Assembly (NCBI GenBank): GCA_900104855.1
Contig: FNSS01000001.1
Coordinates: 3,410,001 to 3,474,000, forward strand
Length of the DNA: 64,000 nt
From: Rhizobiales bacterium GAS188
Lineage (GTDB): Bacteria; Pseudomonadota; Alphaproteobacteria; Rhizobiales; Beijerinckiaceae
Reading direction: 5' to 3'
Part shown: positions 27,397-36,059 of the stretch, piece by piece
Numbering within the stretch: position 1 is the stretch's first letter
Layout of the letters: every line of letters starts with the position of its first letter
Position numbers and translations under genes: made by a program
The notes under the pieces: generated by a model
Told to the model about the DNA's origin: nothing
Databases searched by the model: none
Seen by the model: the letters and a program-made list of their open reading frames with translations, nothing else

Positions 27397-28470
27397 TCAG
27401 ATCGTTGGTTGCCCTCCGCAGGATCGCCGCACGACGAGCCGGACGGGCAAAGTGGGTATGCCCGTCGGGTCGCCCCGTCCTTCGAGAAGGTCGAGCATGG
27501 CCTGTGCGGCGAGACGTCCGAGCTCGCGGCGTGGATGATCGATGGTCGTCAACTCAGGGATACTGAACGCGCCGAGCTCGGTGCCGTCGAAGCCGACGAT
27601 GGCGACGTCTTGCGGTACGCGCATCCCGAGCGCGGAGAGCGCATGCAGACACCCGATTGCCATTTGGTCGTTGAACACGAACACCGCGGTCGGACGCGCA
27701 TCGGCCATGAGCGATCGCATCGCCGCATCCCCACCCGCGAAGCTGTTGACGCCTGACATGACCAGCGCGGGATCGAATTCGATATCCGCTTCGCTCAGCG
27801 CACGCCGATAGCCCGCCAGGCGATCGTTGATCGGCTGCTCGGCCATTCTTTCGTCGGTGATATGCGCGACACGGCGATGTCCGAGCTCCAGCAGGTGCCG
27901 GGTGGCGAGAAAGCCCCCCAGCTCGATGTCCACGCGCACGCATGGGATCGTCGCGGCGTCGTTCTCGCCGGCCCCGGAATCCTGGAGCAGCACGCAGGCG
28001 AGGCCGCGGCGGCGCAAGCGGAGGATCTCGTCGCTTGTCCAGCGCGCCCCGCCATGCACCACCAGCCCGTCCGAAACCCCGTTCGACAATCGCTCGATCG
28101 TGGCGATCTCGTCAGCCTCGGTGTGTGCGGCAACGACGTTCACGACATAGCCGCGGGCGCGGGCGAGCGCCTCGGCAGCGGTCACGACCTCGGCGAAATA
28201 GCGGTTCCCCAGATCGGCGGTCATGAAGGTGATGGTGTTGGTGCGCTTGCGCCGCAGGCTGCGCGCCGCATGGTTGGGCACATAGGAAAGCTTGTCGGCA
28301 GCCGACCGAACCCGCCGCTGCGTGGCTTCCGACAGCCCGTGATAGGCGCCAGCGCCGTTGAGCACGAGCGAGACGGCAGCCTGTGACACCCCGGCCAGCC
28401 GCGCCACGTCCCGGCCGGTTGCCGCCCGCTGATCGTCCCGCGTCTTTTCTGGCGAAGCCGATACCGACAC
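27397..28470 (-). CDS. LacI-family transcriptional regulator
   Basis: A 357-residue regulator. The helix-turn-helix and hinge are GRDVARLAGVSQAAVSLVLNG, then LSEATQRRVRSAADKLSYVPNHAARSLR (about residues 19-72). The periplasmic-binding-protein-like sugar domain follows, with TAVFVFNDQMAIGCLHAL and DVAIVGFDGTELGAFSIPELTTI. The start is GTG at 28470 preceded by AAGGAG. It lies directly upstream of, and in the same direction as, the sugar importer and GH4 genes, so it probably controls them and itself through the operator-like element 21 bases before its start. Confidence 0.95.
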   Translation of the reverse strand: MSVSASPEKTRDDQRAATGRDVARLAGVSQAAVSLVLNGAGAYHGLSEATQRRVRSAADKLSYVPNHAARSLRRKRTNTITFMTADLGNRYFAEVVTAAEALARARGYVVNVVAAHTEADEIATIERLSNGVSDGLVVHGGARWTSDEILRLRRRGLACVLLQDSGAGENDAATIPCVRVDIELGGFLATRHLLELGHRRVAHITDERMAEQPINDRLAGYRRALSEADIEFDPALVMSGVNSFAGGDAAMRSLMADARPTAVFVFNDQMAIGCLHALSALGMRVPQDVAIVGFDGTELGAFSIPELTTIDHPRRELGRLAAQAMLDLLEGRGDPTGIPTLPVRLVVRRSCGGQPTI

Positions 28471-28490
28471 CTTCGCTCCTTATCCTCGCG

Positions 28491-28506
28491 CCTAATACGA
28501 TTTAGG
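28491..28506. promoter_or_regulatory. LacI-type operator candidate
   Basis: The minus strand reads CCTAAATCGTATTAGG: five-base perfect half-sites around a central CG, which is the usual design of LacI-family operators. It lies 21 bases upstream of the lacI-type start codon. It is a single copy with short arms, so the assignment is tentative. The rest of 28507-28692 shows only a short direct repeat (CTG(T/C)GTCTGTCGAGG twice, near 28571-28600). Confidence 0.45.
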
Positions 28507-28692
28507 GCCTGCACAACATGATGTCAACGAGCTGCCTTAGGGGCCCACTCCATGAAAAGGACCCAAATGAGGCTGTGTCTGTCGAGGCTGCGTCTGTCGA
28601 GGAAACGTCCCATCTGCTTCGCGGGTCGCGGCGTGGTCGACCATATCCTGGCTTGACGCTCTGGCTTGGCCACGCGGTCCTTCGACCAGGCC

Positions 28693-30240
28693 TTACTCCA
28701 TCGCGTGCACCGCCTCGCTGCTCACCGGCTTGCGGCGCGTCGAGCGCAGCAGGAAGAGCAACGGGAAGGCCGCGAGGCTGACGAAGGTCATCAGCCGGAA
28801 GTCATTGGAATAGGCCATGACCTCGGCCTGCTTGGTGACGAGCTGGTCGAGCATGGCGCGCCCGGTATCGCTGGTCATGGACAGGATCCTGGCGACGTCG
28901 GGGTTCTGCAGGGCGTTGTTGAAGGGCGTGACGAATTCCACGAGCTGGCTGTGGAACATGGTGGTCTTGGTCGTCAGCTCGGCGAAGACGATCGAGACGC
29001 CGACCGAGCTTCCGAGATTGCGGATCAAGGTCCAGAGCGCCGTCGCGTCGGTGCGGAACTGCAGCGGCAGGGTCGAGAAGGCGATGGTGTTCAGCGGCAC
29101 GAAGATGAAGCCGAGCCCGAGGCCTTGCACGACGCTGTTCCACAGGATGGTCGAGGCCGCGACGTCCGGCGTGAAATAGACCATCTGGTTGAGCGAGAAG
29201 GTCGAGGCGATGAGCCCGACGAAGACGAGATGCCGGGCATCGATGTATTTCAGCAGGCGCCCGACCAGCATCATGGCGAAGAAGGTGCCGATGCCGCGCC
29301 CCCCGAGCAGGAAGCCCGAGGTGAGCACCGGATAGCCCATCAGGTTCTGGATATAGGGGGTGATCAGCGCGATGGTGGCGAGCAGGATGATGCCGACCAG
29401 GAACATCATCGCCACCGAGACCGCGAAATTGCGGTCCTTGAAGATGCTGAGCGGGATGAAGGAACGTTCCGCCGTCAGCGCATGCGCGAAGAAGAAGTAG
29501 AAGCCGGCGATCGACAGGAACAGCTCCGTCCAGATCTCGTTCGATTCGAACCAGCCCTGGTCCTGGCCGCGATCGAGCAGCATCTGCATGGCCCCGATGC
29601 CGAGGCTGAGCGACAGGAAGCCGAACCAGTCGAAGGGGATGTCGCGCCGCGAGCGCGCCTCGTCCATGACGAACATGATGCCGAGCGTCGTCAGGATGCC
29701 GAAGGGCAGATTGACGAAAAACACCCAGCGCCAGTCGAAGGAATCGGTGAGCCAGCCGCCGAGCGTCGGCCCCATGATCGGGCCGAGCATCACGCCCATG
29801 CCCCATAGCGCCATGGCCTGGCCGCGCTGCTCGACCGGATAGATATCGAGCAGGACCGATTGCGACAGCGGCACGAGCGCCGCGCCGAACACGCCCTGCA
29901 GCAGGCGAAACAGCACCATCTGCTCGATGTTCTGGGCGATGCCGCACAGCATGGAAGCGACCGTGAAGCCGACCACGCAGACGAGGAACAGCTTCTTGCG
30001 GCCGAAGCGCGTCGACATCCAGCCGAGCGGCGCCGTCATGATGGCGGCCGCCACGATATAGGAGGTGAGGACCCAGCTCACCTGGTCCTGCGTCGTGCCG
30101 AGGCTGCCCTGCATATAGGGCAGCGCCACATTGGCGATGGTGGTGTCGAGCGCCTGCATGATGGTCGCCATCATGACGCAGACGGTCAGGAGGGCGCGCT
30201 TGGTGGACCCGATCTCCGGCGTGGCGAGAACGGTCGGCAT
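28693..30240 (-). CDS. emrB: DHA2-family multidrug efflux MFS transporter (EmrB-like)
   Basis: A 515-residue, 14-helix proton-coupled drug exporter. The DHA2 signature LDTTIANVALPYMQGSLGTTQDQVSWVLTSYI covers the first two helices, and APLGWMSTRFGRKKLFLVCVV is motif A. PVEQRGQAMALWGMGVMLGPIMGPTLGGWLTD is the motif C region. It overlaps the membrane-fusion gene upstream by one base (TGATG) and should form an inner-membrane pump with it and an outer-membrane channel encoded elsewhere. The MarR gene begins the operon. Confidence 0.95.
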   Translation of the reverse strand: MPTVLATPEIGSTKRALLTVCVMMATIMQALDTTIANVALPYMQGSLGTTQDQVSWVLTSYIVAAAIMTAPLGWMSTRFGRKKLFLVCVVGFTVASMLCGIAQNIEQMVLFRLLQGVFGAALVPLSQSVLLDIYPVEQRGQAMALWGMGVMLGPIMGPTLGGWLTDSFDWRWVFFVNLPFGILTTLGIMFVMDEARSRRDIPFDWFGFLSLSLGIGAMQMLLDRGQDQGWFESNEIWTELFLSIAGFYFFFAHALTAERSFIPLSIFKDRNFAVSVAMMFLVGIILLATIALITPYIQNLMGYPVLTSGFLLGGRGIGTFFAMMLVGRLLKYIDARHLVFVGLIASTFSLNQMVYFTPDVAASTILWNSVVQGLGLGFIFVPLNTIAFSTLPLQFRTDATALWTLIRNLGSSVGVSIVFAELTTKTTMFHSQLVEFVTPFNNALQNPDVARILSMTSDTGRAMLDQLVTKQAEVMAYSNDFRLMTFVSLAAFPLLFLLRSTRRKPVSSEAVHAME

Positions 30241-31388
30241 CAGGGGGAAGCGGCTGGCGTCGCCCCGAAGGCCTTGAGGCCGAGCGCCCCGAGCAAGGTC
30301 GAGACGGAGCGCCGCCGTCCGGTATCGATCTCGACCACGGTGCTCATGCCTGAGCGCAGCGCGCTCGTGTCCTCGCCTGGCGCGAATTCGATGCGCAAGG
30401 GCACGCGCTGCACCACCTTCACCCAGTTGCCGCTGGCATTCTGGGGCGGCAGGATCGAAAATTGCGCGCCGGTGCCGGGGCTGATCGCGGCGACAGTGCC
30501 GTGCCAGACACGGTCCGGATAGGCATCGACGCTGACCGTGACCTTCTGGCCCTCGCGCACATAGGTGAGGTCGGTTTCCTTCGGGTTGGCGTCGACCCAG
30601 GGCTGGTCATCGGCGACGACCGAGAAGATCGGGTTGCCGGCCGAGATATAGCGGCCCATCTGGATGCTGGTGACTTGCGTGGCGATGCCCTTGATCGGGG
30701 CTTTCAGCACGGTGTTGGCGAGATCGCGCCTGGCGCTGTCGAGGGCGGCTTGCGCCTGCTGGCCCGGCGGGAATTCGGCGAAGGGCAGATCCGGCCGGCC
30801 GAGCAGCTGGTTGCGCAGGCCGGCCAATTGCTGCTCGAGCTGCTCGAGCCCGGTGCGGGCGGCCGCGACCGTGATGGCCGAATTGTCGAGATCGGCCTTC
30901 GAGCCGGCATTATTGCCGAGCAGGTCCGATTTGCGCTTGAGGTCCGCCTGGCGCAGGGCGAGCGTCTGGCGCGAGAGATCGATCTGGCGCGCGAAGCTGT
31001 CCGACAGCGTGCGCAGATTGTCGTATTCGGTCCTGGCGAGGGCGAGCCGCGCCTCCGCCTGCGTCACCGCGATGCGATAGGGCACGGGGTCGATCTCGAA
31101 CAGCACGTCGCCGACCGACAGGTGCTGGCCCTCCTGCACCGCGATCCGGATCACCTTGCCGGAGACGTCGGGCGTGATCAGCACGCGCTGCGAGCCCACA
31201 TAGGCGTTGTCGGTCGAGACGTAGCGGCCGGTGCTCAGATAGTAGAAAAGGCCGAGGCCGAGAACCGCGAGCGGCACCAGCACCAGGAGCACGAAGCGCA
31301 CCAGCAGGCGCTTGAAACGGGCCCTGTTCCGCGGATGCGCGACCGTCTTCGGCCGCTCGGCCGTTTCCTTGAAGGCGACCGCAGTCAT
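30240..31388 (-). CDS. emrA: HlyD/EmrA-type membrane fusion protein
   Basis: A 382-residue periplasmic adaptor. A single N-terminal membrane helix (FVLLVLVPLAVLGLGLFYYL, about residues 31-50) is followed by the lipoyl half-motif DVSGKVIRIAVQEGQHLSVGDVLFEIDP. An alpha-helical hairpin follows (about residues 115-210; LALARTEYDNLRTLSDSFARQ...). The second lipoyl half and the beta-barrel follow, including VLKAPIKGIATQVTSIQMGRYISAGNP. It couples the EmrB-type transporter downstream to an outer-membrane channel. It is 34 bases after the MarR gene. Confidence 0.95.
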   Translation of the reverse strand: MTAVAFKETAERPKTVAHPRNRARFKRLLVRFVLLVLVPLAVLGLGLFYYLSTGRYVSTDNAYVGSQRVLITPDVSGKVIRIAVQEGQHLSVGDVLFEIDPVPYRIAVTQAEARLALARTEYDNLRTLSDSFARQIDLSRQTLALRQADLKRKSDLLGNNAGSKADLDNSAITVAAARTGLEQLEQQLAGLRNQLLGRPDLPFAEFPPGQQAQAALDSARRDLANTVLKAPIKGIATQVTSIQMGRYISAGNPIFSVVADDQPWVDANPKETDLTYVREGQKVTVSVDAYPDRVWHGTVAAISPGTGAQFSILPPQNASGNWVKVVQRVPLRIEFAPGEDTSALRSGMSTVVEIDTGRRRSVSTLLGALGLKAFGATPAASP

Positions 31389-31422
31389 AGGGGCATCCTT
31401 GGCGACAGCCTTTCGGCGCCGC

Positions 31423-31890
31423 TCATTTGGATTCGCATAGCAGCAGGTCTTTCAGTCTGTCCTTGATGGCGTCCATGTCGGCGATCAGCCGCATCACAGT
31501 CTCGTCGCCGACTCCGGCGAGCGCCTTGGCCATGATGTCCTCACCGAGCTCGTGCAGTCGCGCCAGGATCGGCTCGGCGGCCGGCAGCAGGAACAGGCGG
31601 CGCAGGCGCCGGTCATCGGCGTCCGAGCGCCGCTCCACCAGGCCCTGGTCGCAGAGCTTGTCCACGATGCGCCCGAGCGTGATCGGCTCGATATCGAGGA
31701 GACCGGCGAGATCCGATTGCTTGAGCCCTTGATGGCGCTCGATCCTCGAGAGCACGGACCATTGCGCCCGGGTCACCGAGACCTCGCGGGCCCGCTTGTT
31801 GGTGTAGGTCTTCAGGAGCCGGGCCACGTCATGCAGCAGGAAGGCGAATTCACGCCTGGCGCTGCGCACCGACCCCGAATGTGCGTTCAT
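31423..31890 (-). CDS. MarR-family transcriptional regulator
   Basis: A winged-helix regulator of about 155 residues: RAQWSVLSRIERHQGLKQSDLAGLLDIEPITLGRIVDKLCDQGLVERRSDADDRR spans the recognition helix and the DxRxxR-like wing. It is the first gene of the efflux operon and probably represses it until a drug-like ligand binds. Two in-frame ATGs are possible, 31899 and 31890. The 22-bp palindrome and the TATAAT inside it end at 31899-31900, so transcription should start downstream of the first ATG; I therefore prefer 31890, giving an almost leaderless message. Confidence 0.93.
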   Translation of the reverse strand: MNAHSGSVRSARREFAFLLHDVARLLKTYTNKRAREVSVTRAQWSVLSRIERHQGLKQSDLAGLLDIEPITLGRIVDKLCDQGLVERRSDADDRRLRRLFLLPAAEPILARLHELGEDIMAKALAGVGDETVMRLIADMDAIKDRLKDLLLCESK

Positions 31891-31898
31891 AGCGTCCA

Positions 31899-31920
31899 TA
31901 TTATAAGCGCGCTTATAATA
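31899..31920. promoter_or_regulatory. Perfect 22-bp palindromic MarR operator overlapping the -10 box
   Basis: Two 11-base arms, TATTATAAGCG and its exact complement, meet without a spacer. On the minus strand the downstream arm contains TATAAT (31900-31905), a consensus -10 box for the MarR-EmrA-EmrB-type operon. A repressor bound here would cover the promoter. Binding by the adjacent MarR protein is inferred from position and symmetry. Confidence 0.8.
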
Positions 31921-31965
31921 GGCAAGCCTATGGAGCGCGGCCCAGCCTTCCGATTTTGCATGGCC

Positions 31966-32048
31966 GGGACCGCCGGCGTCTCGCCCGCTCTTGTGACGTT
32001 GAAGTCGGTGGATCGCCGAGAGGAAGGGCGGCCGAGACGGTCGCGATA
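31966..32048 (-). repeat. Dispersed intergenic repeat, modules a and b in reverse orientation, diverged
   Basis: Reading the minus strand, this stretch contains a relative of module b (CGCGACCGTCTCGG at about 32025-32045) and, further on, a relative of module a (AAGAGCGGGCGAGACGCC at about 31975-31992). Both are known from cleaner copies elsewhere in the window. It fills the space between the MarR operator and the end of yehW. Confidence 0.55.
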
Positions 32049-32052
32049 CCGG

Positions 32053-32820
32053 TCAGCCTCTTGCCGCGAGAGCTCCCGAACGCCTCTGCGCCCAATGCAC
32101 CATGTCCTCGAACAGGCGGTCGACCAGGATCGCCAGCAAGGCCACGACGACCGCGCCTTCCACCACATAGGCCGGGTTCGAGGCCGACAGGCCTTCGATG
32201 ATCGGCGAGCCGAGCGTCAGCGCCCCGATGGTCGAGCCGATGGTCGCCGTGCCGATATTGATGATCACCGCGATGCGGATGCCGGACAGGATGATGGGCG
32301 AGGCGAGCGGCAGCTCGACATCGAGGAGCCGCCGCAGCTTGGAGAAACCGAGGCCTTCGGCCGCGTCCTTGGCGTCGCGCGGCACGGCATGCAGCCCGGC
32401 GATGGTGCCTTCCGTGATGGGGAGCGCCGCATAGACGGCGAGCGCCACCAAGGTCGGAGCGCCGCCATAGCCGAGCAGCGGCACCGAAAGCGCCAGCACC
32501 GCGACCGGCGGGAAGGTCTGGCCGATGGCCGTGACGGCGTTGATCAGCGGCTCGAATTCGGCGCCGCTCTCGCGCGTCGCGAAGATGCCGGCTGCGACCC
32601 CGACGAGCATCGCGGCGGCGCTCGAGGCGAGGACGAGGCCGAGATGCGAAACGATCAGTTCCACAAAGCTGGCGCGTTGATAGACCGGTCGCTCCACTTC
32701 CGGAAACAGCCAATGCATCGGCCCCTGGAGATGCGGCAAAGCGAGCACCAGCGCGACGAGCAGCACGGCGAGCCCGATGGTGAGCGGCGAGGGCAGCGCC
32801 GCTTTTGCCTCGGTGCTCAC
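32053..32820 (-). CDS. yehW: Osmoprotectant ABC transporter permease YehW type
   Basis: A 255-residue inner-membrane permease with five or six probable helices. The BPD_transp_1 signature is FSKLRRLLDVELPLASPIILSGIRIAVIINIGTATIGSTIG, about residues 158-200, as in OpuCB/OpuCD-like proteins. It is the fourth gene of an operon ordered osmF-yehY-yehX-yehW, the same order as in E. coli, and overlaps yehX by four bases. With YehY it should form the channel for a betaine-like compatible solute. Confidence 0.92.
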   Translation of the reverse strand: MSTEAKAALPSPLTIGLAVLLVALVLALPHLQGPMHWLFPEVERPVYQRASFVELIVSHLGLVLASSAAAMLVGVAAGIFATRESGAEFEPLINAVTAIGQTFPPVAVLALSVPLLGYGGAPTLVALAVYAALPITEGTIAGLHAVPRDAKDAAEGLGFSKLRRLLDVELPLASPIILSGIRIAVIINIGTATIGSTIGALTLGSPIIEGLSASNPAYVVEGAVVVALLAILVDRLFEDMVHWAQRRSGALAARG

Positions 32821-33743
32821 AGCCGCGCCAGATCCGCAAGATGCAGGACGCCCAGACGGCGCCCATCCGCCTCGGCGACGGGCAGCGCTTGCCGTCCGCT
32901 CATCATCATCAAGGTCAGCGCCTCCTTCAGCGAGGCGCCCGCCGAAATCGCTTCGCCGGAGGCTTCGCCATCGCGGCGCATGCGTTCGGCGACCCGGGCG
33001 ACCGCGAGCACGCGTATCGACATATCGGCGCCGCCGACGAATTGGCGCACGAAGTCGTTTGCCGGGTTCGCCAGGATCTCTGCAGGCGCTGCATATTGCA
33101 CGAGCTTGCCGGCCTGCATCACCGCGACGCTGTCGCCGAGCCGCAAGGCCTCGTCCATGTCATGAGTGACGAAGACGATGGTCTTGCGCGTTTCGGCCTG
33201 GATGCGGCGGATCTCCACCTGCAGGGCCTCGCGGGTCGGCGGGTCGAGCGCACCGAAAGGCTCGTCCATCAGCACGATGTTCGGGTCGGCGGCGAGCGCC
33301 CTCGCGACGCCGACACGCTGCTGCTGGCCGCCGGAAAGCTGGTGGGGGAATTTCGTCCGGAACTGCCCCGGATCGAGGCGCAACAGATGCAGAAGCTCGT
33401 CGATGCGCGCTTCGATTTTCGGGGCCGGCCAACCCAGCAAGCGAGGCACCGTCGCGATATTGTCGGCGACGTTCCAATGCGGGAACAGCCCGATCGACTG
33501 GATCACATAGCCGATGCCGCGCCGCAGCGTCTCGGGCCGGATGGCCGCGATATCCTGCCCGTCGATGCGGATCGCTCCCTCATCGGGACGGATCAGCGCA
33601 TTGATCAGGCGTAGCGTCGTCGACTTGCCGCAGCCCGAAGGGCCGACGAAGGCGCAAAGCGTGCGCGCCTCGATTTTGAGCGACAGGCCGTCGACCGCGC
33701 CATGGCCGCCATAACGCTTCACCACATGGTCGAGCTCGATCAT
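32817..33743 (-). CDS. yehX: Osmoprotectant ABC transporter ATP-binding protein YehX type
   Basis: A 308-residue ATPase, the same length as E. coli YehX. Walker A is VGPSGCGKSTTLRLI, the Q-loop lies near GYVIQSIGLFPHWNV, the signature is LSGGQQQRVGVARALA, and Walker B is IVLMDEPFGALD, followed by the switch FVTHD. The last 75 residues resemble a degenerate CBS-type region (MMMSGRQALPVAEADGRRLGVLHLADL), which in OpuA-like ATPases senses ionic strength. It overlaps both neighbours by four bases, so the operon is translationally coupled. Confidence 0.95.
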   Translation of the reverse strand: MIELDHVVKRYGGHGAVDGLSLKIEARTLCAFVGPSGCGKSTTLRLINALIRPDEGAIRIDGQDIAAIRPETLRRGIGYVIQSIGLFPHWNVADNIATVPRLLGWPAPKIEARIDELLHLLRLDPGQFRTKFPHQLSGGQQQRVGVARALAADPNIVLMDEPFGALDPPTREALQVEIRRIQAETRKTIVFVTHDMDEALRLGDSVAVMQAGKLVQYAAPAEILANPANDFVRQFVGGADMSIRVLAVARVAERMRRDGEASGEAISAGASLKEALTLMMMSGRQALPVAEADGRRLGVLHLADLARL

Positions 33744-34891
33744 GGCGACCTCCTCGCCGCGCTGAGCAGCAACTGGAAAATGAAATCGACGCCGAGCGCC
33801 ATGAAGATGGTCGGGATGGCGCCGAGCAGCATGAGATCCAGCGCTCGTTGGCCGAGGCCGAGGAAGACGAAGCTCCCGAGACCGCCTGCGCCGATCAGCG
33901 CCGCCACGACCGCGAGGCCGATCGCCTGCACGGTGACGATGCGCAGGCCTGAGAGCAGCACCGGCAGGGCGATGGGCGCCTCGACCTGCACCAGGATCTG
34001 GCCCCCCGTCATGCCCATGCCGCGCGCCGTCTCGATCACCGAGGCCGGCACGCTGGCGAGCCCCGCATAGGCGCCGCGCGCCATCGGCAGGAGCGAATAG
34101 AGCACGAGCGCGATGACGGCGGGCGCCACCCCGATGCCGGAGATCCCCAGGCTGCGCAGGGCGGGGACCTCGGTGGAGAGCGCCGCGAGCGGTCCGATCA
34201 ACAGGCCGAACAGCGCGATCGACGGAATGGTCTGGATGATGTCGAGCACGCCGAAGATGGCGTTGTGCCAGCGCGGGCGGCGCTGCGCCGCGATGCCGAG
34301 CGGCACGCCGAGCAGGAGGGCGAGCAGGACCGAAAGCGCCACGAGGAAGCCGTGGCGTTCGGTCTCGCCGAGGAAGGCCTCGCGCCGGTTCGCAGCCTCC
34401 TTGGCGAGCGAGAGCTGGTCGAAGCTGCCGCTCCAGCCGGCGATCGCCAGCACGGCGACGATGCCGATGACCAGCGCCGCCTTGGCAGGAAGGCCGGCCT
34501 GCAGACGTCGCAGCGCATCGCCGATGGCGAGCGCGGCCGCGAGCTCCATGATCCAGAAGCCACCGGCGAGCGAGGTGCGTGCGATCGGGGTCGCCATTGC
34601 GACGAGCGTGTCGGCGGCCCGCCCGGCGATGAACGGCAAGAGCAGCAGGAGGACGAGCGCGGCCGCGAGCGCCGCCAGATGCACGAGCCGGCCTTGCCTT
34701 GCGAAACAGGCACCCGCCAGCAGCGTGGCGCAGGCGAAGATGAGCGTCAGTCCCGCCGGCCCCGACGCCTCTGCGAGCCCGATGGCACGGCCATTCGCCA
34801 GCCGGTTGGGCGCGAAGCCGAGGAAGGCGAGGGTCAAGGCCGCGACGGCCGCGGCGAGAACCAGGACGAACAGGACACGGTTGCGGATCAT
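33740..34891 (-). CDS. yehY: Osmoprotectant ABC transporter permease YehY type
   Basis: A 383-residue permease, close to the 385 of E. coli YehY. An extra N-terminal hydrophobic half (about residues 1-160, several helices) precedes the canonical permease domain, which begins at HGFLVALSVLLALLLGVPLG. The coupling region is GMGMTGGQILVQVEAPIALPVLLSGLRIVTVQAIGLAVVAALIG near residues 288-331. It lies 84 bases after the binding-protein gene and overlaps yehX by four bases. Confidence 0.93.
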   Translation of the reverse strand: MIRNRVLFVLVLAAAVAALTLAFLGFAPNRLANGRAIGLAEASGPAGLTLIFACATLLAGACFARQGRLVHLAALAAALVLLLLLPFIAGRAADTLVAMATPIARTSLAGGFWIMELAAALAIGDALRRLQAGLPAKAALVIGIVAVLAIAGWSGSFDQLSLAKEAANRREAFLGETERHGFLVALSVLLALLLGVPLGIAAQRRPRWHNAIFGVLDIIQTIPSIALFGLLIGPLAALSTEVPALRSLGISGIGVAPAVIALVLYSLLPMARGAYAGLASVPASVIETARGMGMTGGQILVQVEAPIALPVLLSGLRIVTVQAIGLAVVAALIGAGGLGSFVFLGLGQRALDLMLLGAIPTIFMALGVDFIFQLLLSAARRSP

Positions 34892-34975
34892 CGCGGCCGC
34901 GTCAGAACGCCCGGCGCCCCGGGGAGGGGCGCCGGGCTGATCGCAAAAGAGGCTATCCGCAAGTTCGGGGCTGCC

Positions 34976-35911
34976 TTATTTCAGGAGGCCCTTCTCGGTC
35001 AGATAGGCTTTGGCCACTTGGCCTGCGTCCTGGCCGTCGACGGCGATCTTGGCGTTCAGAGCCTGCAAGGTCTCGAGCGTCAAGGTCGCGAAGGCGGGCT
35101 CCAGCGCCTCCTTGATCACCGGCGAGCGCGCCAGCACCTCCTGGCGCACCACCGCGGCCGGCTGATAGACGGGCTGCACATTCTTCGGATCCGTAAGCAC
35201 GACGAGGTTGAGCGCTGCGATCGCGCCGTCCGTGCCATAGGCCATGGCGGCGTTGACGCCCGATGTGCCGTCGGCCGCCGCCTTCTCGGTCGCGGCCGTG
35301 TCGCCGCCCGAGAACACCAGGAGCTGATCGCTCTTCAGGTCGAAGCCATAGGCCTTCTGGAAAGCGGGAAGCGCCGCGGCGCTCTCGACGAACTCGGCGG
35401 AGCCCGCAACCTTGACCTTGCCTCCGCCCTTCGTCCAGGCGGCCAGGTCCTCCAGCGTTTTGAGCTTGTTGGCCTGCGCCACATCCTTGCGCACCGCGAT
35501 CGCCCAGGTGTTGTCGGCGGGCGCCGGCTTCAACCAGACGAGCTTGTTCTTCTCGAGATCGAGATCGCGCGCCTTCTCATAGGCTTTCTGAGGATCCTTC
35601 CACAAAGGATCGGAATCCATCGAGAAGAAGAAACCCGCATTGCCTGTATATTCCGGGTAGACGTCGATCTCGCCCGCGATCAGGGCGGTGCGCACGATCT
35701 TGGTGTTGCCGAGCTGCACCTTGCTCACGACGTCGAGGCCCTTATTGCGCAGCAACAGCACGACCATATTGCCCAAGAGCGCGCCCTCGGTGTCGATCTT
35801 CGAGCCGACCGTGACCTTATCGGCTGCGACGGAGGGAGATGCGGTAAGGGCCGGAAGACTGGCGGCGGCCACGAGGGCCGCGGCGATGAGATGTCTGCGG
35901 ATGACAGGCAT
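34976..35911 (-). CDS. osmF: Osmoprotectant-binding protein OsmF (YehZ) type
   Basis: A 311-residue periplasmic binding protein of the OpuAC family. The signal peptide is MPVIRRHLIAAALVAAASLP, continuing to a cleavage site near SVAADK. Mature landmarks are VTVGSKIDTEGALLGNMVVLLL, IVRTALIAGEIDVYPEYTGN and ADNTWAIAVRKD. ATG at 35911 follows AGGAGA. It is the first gene of the osmF-yehY-yehX-yehW operon. By analogy with E. coli and Brucella homologues the ligand may be glycine betaine or a related quaternary amine with low affinity; the specificity is not visible here. Confidence 0.93.
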   Translation of the reverse strand: MPVIRRHLIAAALVAAASLPALTASPSVAADKVTVGSKIDTEGALLGNMVVLLLRNKGLDVVSKVQLGNTKIVRTALIAGEIDVYPEYTGNAGFFFSMDSDPLWKDPQKAYEKARDLDLEKNKLVWLKPAPADNTWAIAVRKDVAQANKLKTLEDLAAWTKGGGKVKVAGSAEFVESAAALPAFQKAYGFDLKSDQLLVFSGGDTAATEKAAADGTSGVNAAMAYGTDGAIAALNLVVLTDPKNVQPVYQPAAVVRQEVLARSPVIKEALEPAFATLTLETLQALNAKIAVDGQDAGQVAKAYLTEKGLLK

Positions 35912-36059
35912 TGCGATCTCCTGTGAATGACAAGATGCCATCTTAGCCGGGCCGGATCGGGGACGCCATGGCGTCCCCCACAGGGAGCAACGCAGTGCAA
36001 GGCGCAAGGTTGCGTTTGCGACTCGCTGATCAGCGCAAGGGGCCGCGTGATTCGCAGTC

